Source: CAYJPV01 sp964396055 (GTDB lineage Bacteria > Acidobacteriota > Vicinamibacteria > Vicinamibacterales > JAKQTR01). Taken from it: a stretch of DNA of 16,299 bases. Numbering within the stretch: position 1 is the first letter of the stretch; every line of letters starts with the position of its first letter. The translations under genes and the position numbers were made by a program. The DNA lies in NCBI GenBank assembly GCA_964396055.1, contig CAYNDV010000108.1, positions 1 to 16,299 on the forward strand, in the 5' to 3' direction. The notes under the pieces are model-generated. The model did not search any database and had not been told where the DNA came from. It saw only the letters and a list, made by a program, of their open reading frames with translations. Of this stretch, positions 1-6,266 are shown one piece after another.

Positions 1-1026
1 GTCAACGCCACGGCCGCCGGCGTGTGGTTCGACATCCGCATGCCGGAGTTGACCGACCTCTACCCGAACAGCCCGGGCTGGGTGGCGGCCGTGCTGGTGA
101 TGGGCGCGGCCATCACGGTGGTCGCCGCCTACGGCTACAAGGTGGTGGCGCGCATCGCCAACATCGCCGCGCCGTGGATGGTGCTGGTCTTCATCGCCTA
201 CGGCCTCATCGGCGCGCGGCAACTGGGCATCGACTCGGTGGGTGGGTTCTGGGACCAGGCCGGCACGCTCATCTGGAAGGGCGGCGACCCGTTGCCGGGC
301 CAGGCGAAGTTCACGTTCTGGCACGTGATGTTCTTCGCGTGGTTCTGCAACATGGCCATGCACATCGGGATGGCCGACCTGAGCGTGTTCCGCTACGCGC
401 GCAAGTCCTGGTACGCGGTGGGCACCGCGGCGGGCATGTACCTCGGCCACTTCATCGCCTGGCTGGCGGCCTCGATCCTCTACGCGCACCAGCTGCACGT
501 CACGCCGGAGAACACGGCTGTGCTCCCGGGGCCGCTCGCCTACAACGCCGCGGGCATTGCCGGCCTCGTCTGCGTGATTGTGGCGGGCTGGACGACGGCG
601 AATCCCACCATCTACCGGGCCGGGCTCGCGTTCCAGGCCATCAAGCCGTCGTGGTCGCGGTACCGCGTGACGCTCGCGACCGGCGCCCTGGCAACCATCG
701 CCGGCCTGTTCCCGGCGATCGCGATGAAGCTGCTGGACTTCGTGGCCCTCTACGGCCTGGTGCTGATGCCGATGGGCGCCGTCGTCTTCGTGGACTTCTG
801 GCTGGCCCGGCGCTTCGGGTTCCGCCCGAACTACGCGGCCGCGGCCGGCGTGTCGTTCAACTGGGCTGCGGGTCTCGCCTGGGTGCTCACCCTGGCAGGC
901 TGCCTGGCGCTGGTGCGCGCGGGCGGCCTGCAGATCTACTTCGTCGGCCTGCCCGGGTGGTTTGCCGCGGCCACGCTCTACATCGTGCTCAGCCGCCTGG
1001 TGCAGCGCAAGGAGGTGGGGCTGTGA
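1..1026 (+). CDS. NCS1-family nucleobase/cation-symporter-like permease (5' end outside window)
   Basis: This is the C-terminal 341 residues of a polytopic inner-membrane permease; the reading frame is open from base 1, so the true start lies to the left. About nine hydrophobic segments are visible, at roughly residues 26-45, 53-72, 110-130, 142-165, 183-205, 225-265 (two), 288-308 and 314-334. The motif NPTIYRAGL after a WTTA turn, and the block HIGMADLSVFRYAR after a membrane segment, match the nucleobase:cation symporter-1 (purine/cytosine/allantoin permease) family as I know it. Substrate cannot be read from the sequence. Its place beside rhamnose and glycosidase genes makes a sugar-related or co-catabolised substrate possible, but that is inference. 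It is followed by a tiny membrane protein that begins inside its stop codon. An SSS-family symporter is a less likely alternative. Confidence 0.75.
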   Translation, partial: VNATAAGVWFDIRMPELTDLYPNSPGWVAAVLVMGAAITVVAAYGYKVVARIANIAAPWMVLVFIAYGLIGARQLGIDSVGGFWDQAGTLIWKGGDPLPGQAKFTFWHVMFFAWFCNMAMHIGMADLSVFRYARKSWYAVGTAAGMYLGHFIAWLAASILYAHQLHVTPENTAVLPGPLAYNAAGIAGLVCVIVAGWTTANPTIYRAGLAFQAIKPSWSRYRVTLATGALATIAGLFPAIAMKLLDFVALYGLVLMPMGAVVFVDFWLARRFGFRPNYAAAAGVSFNWAAGLAWVLTLAGCLALVRAGGLQIYFVGLPGWFAAATLYIVLSRLVQRKEVGL

Positions 1027-1187
1027 AGACCATCGCCCGGACCGTGTCCTATGCGGCACTGGCCGCGACGATCGTCCCGCCGGTGCTCTACGTCACCGGC
1101 GCGCTGACGCTCGCCGCGGCGCAGGGCTGGATGCTCGGCGCGACGGTGGCGTGGTTCGCGGCCACGCCCGTGTGGATGGACCGCTAG
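1023..1187 (+). CDS. 54-residue two-TM membrane protein, coupled to the permease
   Basis: A GTG start overlaps the permease stop codon in a GTGA arrangement, which indicates translational coupling. The product is short and very hydrophobic. One likely membrane span covers residues 8-29 (with a PP pair) and a second covers about 34-50, ending WFAATPVWMDR. The first residues contain K and R, suggesting a cytoplasmic N-terminus. I recall small accessory proteins of this build next to other bacterial symporters, but cannot name a family. A role as an accessory or stabilising subunit of the upstream permease is inferred from overlap and topology. There is no separate Shine-Dalgarno sequence, which fits coupling. 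Its stop shares the palindrome CTAG with the stop of the opposing GH42 gene. Confidence 0.65.
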   Translation: MKTIARTVSYAALAATIVPPVLYVTGALTLAAAQGWMLGATVAWFAATPVWMDR

Positions 1188-3370
1188 GCCTTCTCCAGGA
1201 CGAACGAAGCGAACGGCTCGATCGTCGTGCGCCCGGTCAGCACGACGTTGTCGCCGAGGGCCTTGAGGCGCAGAGCCCCGAGGTCCACCACCTGCGGCTG
1301 CCGCCGGCAGTTGTGCAGGAAGTAGAACGTGCGCCCGCCGCCCGAGCGCCGCTGCACCGTCACGCCCTCGGGCAGGTCCACGTCGAGGCACCGCGTCAGC
1401 TTCAACTGGGACACCAGGCTGCGCGTCAGCCCATCGAGCAGGCCGTCCGCCGCAGGCCTGGCCGCCAGGTAGTACACCTGCCCGGCGCCGTGCGCGTTGA
1501 CGGTCAGGGCCGGCAGGCCCGCGTAGAAATCGGTCTTGTAGGTGGCCAGCGCCGTCGCGCCCTCGAGGTGGACCCGCTCGCAGTAGTCCTTGACCGGGTG
1601 CTCGCCCGCCAGGCCGAGCGGGTTGGCGGCCGCCGCCACGATGCGCTGGGGCGGGTTCGGGTACAGGGCATCGATCTCCTCTGACCAGATCCCGGCCATC
1701 TTCCGCAGGCCGCCGCCAGGCCAGCCGCCGCGCAGCACGAGCGCCGTCTCGTTCACCACGCCCGACAGGTAGGTCAGCACCAGCGTGCCGCCGCCCCTGA
1801 CGAACGCGTCCAGGCGGTCGGCCACGCCGGGCTTCAGCATGAAGAGCATGGGCGCCACCACGAGGCGGTACCGCGAGAAGTCCGACAGGCTCTCGATGAC
1901 GTCCACCGGCACGCCCAGCTTCCAGAACGGCCGGTAGTGATCCAGGCACGTCTGGCCGTACTCCTTGTCGAACGGCGTCCGCGGCGTGGTCTGGCGCGGC
2001 CCCTGCGAGTACATCAGCGCCCAGCGGACCTCCGTGTCGAAGACCACGGCCACCTCGGGGCGGATGGTGGTGCCCACCACGCCGTCGAGGTGCTTCAGGA
2101 AGGCGCCGTGCGCGACGATGTCCTGGAAGACGCGCGATCGCTCGGTTTCACCGTGCTGGACGACTGCCCCGTGGAACTTCTCGGCCGAACCCTGGCTCGC
2201 CCGCCACTGGAAGTACATCGTCGTGTCGGCGCCGTGGCCGAGGGCGACGAGCATTTCCTGGCGGTGCTGGCCCGGCTTCTTGAGCTGCGGCGTCGCCATC
2301 CAGTTTGTGGCCGACGGGCTCGACTCCATCAGGATGAACGGCATCCCGCCCTTCATCGTGCGGTACATGTCATGGAGGAACGACAGATCGGCGACCTGCC
2401 GCCAGGAGTCCTCGGCGTGCAGCCGCGGGTACGCGTCCCACGAGATGCGGTCGCAGAGGCCGGCAAATCGCCAGTAGTCGAGCCCCACGAACATCGTCAT
2501 CATGTTGGTGGTGACGGGCACCGAGGGCGTGACGGCCCGGAGCGGCGCGATCTCGTTCGTCATGAAGTCGACCGTCTGGTGCGTCACAAACCGGTCCCAG
2601 TCGAGGTTGAGACCGTCGACCGGGCTGTCGATCGGCTCGATCTGCTCCCACGCCGTGATGGTCTGGCTCCAGAACGCCGTCCACCACGCGCGGTTGAGGC
2701 GATCGAGCGTGCCGTATTTCTCGCGCAGCCACGCGCGGAAGGCCTCGAGGCAGTACGGGCAGAAACACGCGCCGCTGTACTCGTTCGAGATGTGCCAGCC
2801 CGCCAGCGCCTTGTGGCCCTTGTACCGTTCCGCGAGCCTGCCGTTGATGATCCGCACCTTTTCGCGGAACACCGGCGACGTGAAGCAGTGGTTATGGCGA
2901 CCGCCGTGCGCCTCGCGCAGACCGGCCCGGGTGGTCCGTCGCACCTCGGGGTATTTCTGGGACATCCAGCGGGGCTTGCCGCCGCTCGGGGTCGCGAGAA
3001 ACGCGTAGTACCCATGCGCGGCGAGGCGGTTCATGATGTCGTCGAGCCACGCGAACTCGAAGCGCCCCTCCTCGGGCTCGAGCGACGACCACGCGAAGAT
3101 GCCGATGGAGAAGGCGTTGCAGCCGGTCTTCGCCATCAGCCGGAAGTCCTCCTCGATGACGGCCGGATCGTGCAGCCACTGCTCCGGGCTCCAGTCGCCG
3201 CCGTGCAGGATGTGCGGGTACCCGGGGATGATGGGCGGATAGCGGTCCGGCAGCGCGGCCCCGCCCTGCCAGGGCTCGACCGCGAACAGACGGCCCGGCA
3301 CGGCGCAATACGCCGTGGCCGCGAGGGCGGTCTTGAGGAACGGACGCCGGCCGAGGGTGGAATGCGACAC
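1184..3370 (-). CDS. Tat-exported GH42 beta-galactosidase-like glycoside hydrolase
   Basis: The 728-residue protein has the GH42 layout: an N-terminal TIM barrel (about 50-430) followed by a trimerisation/flavodoxin-like domain and a small beta domain. HGGDWSPEQW (56-65) is the usual barrel entry. The acid/base Glu is E197 in HISNEY, and the nucleophile is E349 in ILMESSPS. C162, C202, C204 and C207 reproduce the zinc-site cysteine spacing known from Thermus-type GH42 enzymes. The N-terminus has a twin-arginine signal (GRRPFLK, residues 7-13) and a hydrophobic stretch ending near LFA-VEP (28-33), so it should be exported folded. The start is GTG, with GGGAGG five bases upstream (3376-3381). 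GH42 members hydrolyse beta-galactosides, including galactan-derived oligosaccharides. Exact substrate is unknown; the rhamnose context suggests rhamnogalacturonan or arabinogalactan side chains. It is read towards, and its stop touches, the permease-associated small gene. Confidence 0.88.
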   Translation of the reverse strand: MSHSTLGRRPFLKTALAATAYCAVPGRLFAVEPWQGGAALPDRYPPIIPGYPHILHGGDWSPEQWLHDPAVIEEDFRLMAKTGCNAFSIGIFAWSSLEPEEGRFEFAWLDDIMNRLAAHGYYAFLATPSGGKPRWMSQKYPEVRRTTRAGLREAHGGRHNHCFTSPVFREKVRIINGRLAERYKGHKALAGWHISNEYSGACFCPYCLEAFRAWLREKYGTLDRLNRAWWTAFWSQTITAWEQIEPIDSPVDGLNLDWDRFVTHQTVDFMTNEIAPLRAVTPSVPVTTNMMTMFVGLDYWRFAGLCDRISWDAYPRLHAEDSWRQVADLSFLHDMYRTMKGGMPFILMESSPSATNWMATPQLKKPGQHRQEMLVALGHGADTTMYFQWRASQGSAEKFHGAVVQHGETERSRVFQDIVAHGAFLKHLDGVVGTTIRPEVAVVFDTEVRWALMYSQGPRQTTPRTPFDKEYGQTCLDHYRPFWKLGVPVDVIESLSDFSRYRLVVAPMLFMLKPGVADRLDAFVRGGGTLVLTYLSGVVNETALVLRGGWPGGGLRKMAGIWSEEIDALYPNPPQRIVAAAANPLGLAGEHPVKDYCERVHLEGATALATYKTDFYAGLPALTVNAHGAGQVYYLAARPAADGLLDGLTRSLVSQLKLTRCLDVDLPEGVTVQRRSGGGRTFYFLHNCRRQPQVVDLGALRLKALGDNVVLTGRTTIEPFASFVLEKA

Positions 3371-3375
3371 GTCAG

Positions 3376-3381
3376 CCTCCC
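3376..3381 (-). promoter_or_regulatory. Shine-Dalgarno supporting the GTG start of the GH42 gene
   Basis: GGGAGG on the minus strand sits five bases before the GTG at 3370. It supports this non-ATG start, which also gives a complete Tat signal peptide. Confidence 0.75.
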
Positions 3382-3424
3382 GAGTGAACGGATGTTGGCA
3401 GCCGGAGCGACCGCCCCGGCAGCG

Positions 3425-3452
3425 ATTATGGCCCCCCGCAGGGGGCTGTCAA
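3425..3452 (-). promoter_or_regulatory. Near-consensus sigma70-type promoter for the GH42 gene
   Basis: On the minus strand a perfect TTGACA (3447-3452) is followed after 16 nt by CATAAT (3425-3430). The -10 lies about 55 bases upstream of the GTG start, leaving a leader of roughly 48 nt. The spacer is almost entirely a G/C dyad, GCCCCC-TGC-GGGGGGC, lying between the two boxes, a position where a repressor or DNA structure could act. Function is inferred from sequence only. Confidence 0.7.
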
Positions 3453-3495
3453 CGGGCACGGTGATGCACCCGTCCGTTCACCCATGAGAAACGTT

Positions 3496-3550
3496 CCCGG
3501 GCGACGCCCGGGCGGAGGCAGGTCACCTGCCGGCCTCCTATCAGGCCTGA
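3496..3550. promoter_or_regulatory. Cluster of three dyads in the divergent intergenic region
   Basis: The 296-bp space between the GH42 start (3370) and the GH65-like start (3667) contains three adjacent symmetrical elements. The first is CCCGGGC-GAC-GCCCGGG (3496-3512). The second is GGCAGGT-C-ACCTGCC (3517-3531), itself enclosed by GGAGG/CCTCC (3514-3518 with 3534-3538). The third is the perfect palindrome TCAGGCCTGA (3541-3550). They could be operators for the divergent genes, or 5' leader hairpins. There is no T-run, so a classical terminator is unlikely. I could not find a convincing -35/-10 pair for the rightward operon in 3551-3666. Confidence 0.45.
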
Positions 3551-3666
3551 CGTGTGCTCGGCTGGCTCTGCTGGACCGTCGTGGTGGTTCTGAATCGCAC
3601 AACATCATCGCTCGCGCCCGCCTGTATTGCCCCCTCCCGCCACGCAGGGCTACCCTGACGAGCAAC

Positions 3667-5838
3667 ATGCCTGTGGACCACACCGCCCGATGGCCCCGCC
3701 GATTCCGGACCGCCGCCGCGCTGCTCGCAGCCGCGCTGGTCTGCGCGGGCACACGCGGTCACGCCATCAGCCCGCCGGCCATTGACCGCCACGCCCTGGT
3801 GACGCGCCATCACCCGATCGTCGGGCGGATCGATCCCGAGTCGCCCCTGTCGGTGGGCAACGGCGAGTTCGCGTTCACCGTCGATGCGACCGGTCTGCAG
3901 ACGTTTCCGGAACTGTACGAGCCGACCACGCCGCTGGGCACGTTGTCGAACTGGGGCTGGCACACCTTCCCGAATCCGGAGCGCTGGCACATCGACACGT
4001 TCGCCTTCGCAAAGTTCGACAGCCACGGGCGGCAGGTCGGCTACGCCGACATCCCCGGCAATCAGCGGACGCCGGAGGTCACGTGGCTGCGGGCCAATCC
4101 GCACCGGCTGCATCTGGCCCAGATCGGGTTCGTCCTCACGCACGCCGATGGCTCACCGGCCTCGCCGGCGGACCTGACCGGCGTGCGCCAGGAACTCGAC
4201 TTGTGGAACGGGCTCATCCGCAGCCGCTTCATGTTCGACGACGCGGCCGTCGACGTCGAAACCGTCTGCCACCCGGCGTCGGACACGATCGCGGTGCGCA
4301 TCGTGTCGGCGCTGCTCGGGTCGGGCCGCGTGGCCGTCTCCATCCGGTTTCCCTACGGCACGGGCAACGTCGCCACCGCCGACTGGACGCGTCCCGACGC
4401 CCACCGGACGGTCCTCACGGCACCCGGTCCCCGCCGAGCCCGCTTTGCCCGCACCCTGGACGCGGACCAGTACACGGCGGAGGTCGCGTGGGAACCGGCC
4501 GGGGCCCTGTCGGCGTCGGCCCCGCACGCCTTCACGCTGACCGCGCCACCGGGCGAATCGACGCTGGCCTTCGTCGCGTCGTTCTCGCCCGCGCCGCTGC
4601 CGGAACCGCCACCTGCGTTCGACGCCGCCCAGGCCGCCGCGCAAGCCCACTGGAACCGCTTCTGGTCCACCGGAGGGGCCATCGATCTGTCGGGCAGCAC
4701 GGATCCGCGCTGGAAGGAACTCGAGCGCCGCATCGTCCTGTCGCAGTATCTGACCGCCATCCAGTGCGCCGGCCGCTACCCACCGCAGGAAACGGGCCTG
4801 ACCTACAACAGCTGGGAGGGCAAGTTCCACCTGGAGATGCACTGGTGGCACGCGGCGCAGTTCGCGTTGTGGGACCGTCTGCCGCTGCTCGAGAAGAGCC
4901 TTGGCTACTACCGCGACATCCTCCCTGCGGCCCGCGCCACGGCCGCGCGCCAGGGGTACACCGGCGCGCGCTGGCCCAAGATGACGAGCCCGTCCGGCGC
5001 CGAGTCGCCGTCGAGCGTGGGCCCGTTCCTCGTCTGGCAGCAGCCGCACCCGATCTTCTACGCGGAACTCGTCTACCGTGCCCGCCCCGGCCGCGAGACC
5101 CTCGAGGCGTTCCGCGACGTCGTGTTCGAGACCGCCGAGTTCATGGCCTCGTTCCCCGCGCGCGATGCCGCGCGCAACCGCGTCGTCCTGGGCCCGCCGC
5201 TGCAGTGCGCCCAGGAGACCTATCCGAAGGACCGCACCGCCAACTGCACGTTCGAACTCGTGTACTGGGCCTGGGGCCTCGACGCCGCCCAGACCTGGCG
5301 CGAACGGCTTGGCCTGCCGCGGGAACCCCGATGGGACGAGGTCCGGCAGCACCTCGCCGCCCCCGCCCTCGCGGACGGGAGGTACCTGTTCGCAGAAACG
5401 GCCCCGGACAGCTACACGAATCCGAAGTGGGCCACCGATCATCCGTCCGTCGTCGCGGCCCTGGGCGTGCTGCCGGGACCCGGCATCGAACCGGCCGCCA
5501 TGGGTCGCACCTTCGCGTGGATCTGGGATCATTGGAACTGGCCGACCACGTGGGGCTGGGACTATCCGATGATGGCCATGACCGCCGCGCGGCTGGGGCT
5601 GCCCGGCCGCGCCGTGGATGCCCTGCTGATGGACACGCCCAAGAACGTGTACCGGATCAACGGACACAACCACCAGCGTCCCGGTCTCACGATCTATCTG
5701 CCCGGCAACGGCGGCCTGCTGTATGCGGTGGCCATGATGGCGGCGGGGTGGGACGGCGCGCCCGCGCGGCCGGCGCCGGGCTTCCCCGACGACGGGCGCT
5801 GGGTGGTCCGCTGGGAAGGTCTGCGGCGGGCGCCGTAG
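3667..5838 (+). CDS. Secreted GH65-like (alpha/alpha)6 glycoside hydrolase of unknown specificity
   Basis: A 723-residue protein with a signal peptide (basic RWPRRFR, then a hydrophobic run at residues 15-28, cleavage near GHA at 31-33). The N-terminal half (40-310) looks like a beta-sandwich, with SPLSVGNGEFAF at 59-70. A linker leads to a helical (alpha/alpha)6 barrel (about 345-695). The stretch YYRDILPAARATAARQGYTG (414-433) resembles the GH65 pattern in which residues leave one helix and enter the substrate pocket. E517 in the QETYP block is my best candidate for the catalytic acid. No GH78 or GH106 signatures are present. The frame is open back to 3484, but the ATG at 3667 gives the clean signal peptide, so I chose it; its Shine-Dalgarno is weak. 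It lies 17 nt before rhaM and is probably the first gene of that operon, so a rhamnose-containing substrate is inferred. Family naming is tentative. Confidence 0.7.
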   Translation: MPVDHTARWPRRFRTAAALLAAALVCAGTRGHAISPPAIDRHALVTRHHPIVGRIDPESPLSVGNGEFAFTVDATGLQTFPELYEPTTPLGTLSNWGWHTFPNPERWHIDTFAFAKFDSHGRQVGYADIPGNQRTPEVTWLRANPHRLHLAQIGFVLTHADGSPASPADLTGVRQELDLWNGLIRSRFMFDDAAVDVETVCHPASDTIAVRIVSALLGSGRVAVSIRFPYGTGNVATADWTRPDAHRTVLTAPGPRRARFARTLDADQYTAEVAWEPAGALSASAPHAFTLTAPPGESTLAFVASFSPAPLPEPPPAFDAAQAAAQAHWNRFWSTGGAIDLSGSTDPRWKELERRIVLSQYLTAIQCAGRYPPQETGLTYNSWEGKFHLEMHWWHAAQFALWDRLPLLEKSLGYYRDILPAARATAARQGYTGARWPKMTSPSGAESPSSVGPFLVWQQPHPIFYAELVYRARPGRETLEAFRDVVFETAEFMASFPARDAARNRVVLGPPLQCAQETYPKDRTANCTFELVYWAWGLDAAQTWRERLGLPREPRWDEVRQHLAAPALADGRYLFAETAPDSYTNPKWATDHPSVVAALGVLPGPGIEPAAMGRTFAWIWDHWNWPTTWGWDYPMMAMTAARLGLPGRAVDALLMDTPKNVYRINGHNHQRPGLTIYLPGNGGLLYAVAMMAAGWDGAPARPAPGFPDDGRWVVRWEGLRRAP

Positions 5839-5841
5839 CGC

Positions 5842-5847
5842 AGGAGA
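5842..5847 (+). promoter_or_regulatory. Shine-Dalgarno fixing the GTG start of rhaM
   Basis: AGGAGA lies eight bases before GTG 5856. It confirms that start over the in-frame ATG seven codons later, which would cut off the conserved MIRKAF N-terminus. Confidence 0.75.
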
Positions 5848-5855
5848 TCCCGCAC

Positions 5856-6266
5856 GTGATTCGCAAAGCGTTCCGCATGAGCGTCCACCCCGGGGCCGAG
5901 GCCGAGTACGAGCGCCGCCACCGGCCGATCTGGGCCGACCTCGAACAGGTCCTGCGCGATCACGGCGTCGGCACATATTCGATCTTCCTCGCGCCCGACA
6001 CCGGTGACCTGTTCGGCTACGTGGAGGTGGACGACGAGGCGCGCTGGAACGCCATCGCCCGCACCGACGTCTGCCGGCGGTGGTGGGCGCACATGCGCGA
6101 ACTGATGCCGTCGAACCCGGACGCCAGCCCGGTCTCCCAGGATCTGCGCGAGGTCTTTCATCTCGGACGTACGCCGGCCGCCCCGGGCGATCTGGTCACC
6201 GCGGGCGCCGGCGCGGCCCCCAACCCGGCCCCCGGCGGGGCCCCCGACCGAGGACAGCCACAATGA
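5856..6266 (+). CDS. rhaM: L-rhamnose mutarotase with a C-terminal extension
   Basis: This cytoplasmic enzyme interconverts the alpha and beta anomers of L-rhamnose. Residues 1-104 follow E. coli RhaM closely: MIRKAF start, Y18 and H22 (the proposed catalytic pair) in EYERRHRPIW, RWNAIARTDVCRRWW at 63-77 and MPSNPDASPVSQDLREVFHL at 84-103. E. coli RhaM stops at about this point (104 residues). Here a further 32 residues rich in Ala, Pro and Gly run on to a stop that overlaps the next start codon (ATGA). The tail has no recognisable domain and may be a read-through of a lost stop. The gene begins 17 nt after the GH65-like gene and is coupled to rhaEW, so it sits in one operon with the rest of the rhamnose pathway. 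Confidence 0.93.
   Translation: MIRKAFRMSVHPGAEAEYERRHRPIWADLEQVLRDHGVGTYSIFLAPDTGDLFGYVEVDDEARWNAIARTDVCRRWWAHMRELMPSNPDASPVSQDLREVFHLGRTPAAPGDLVTAGAGAAPNPAPGGAPDRGQPQ

Noticed and set aside
3484..3666. A 61-residue N-terminal extension of the GH65-like protein
   Set aside because: It crosses the dyad cluster, is Arg/Gly-rich, and would bury the signal peptide that starts at 3667.
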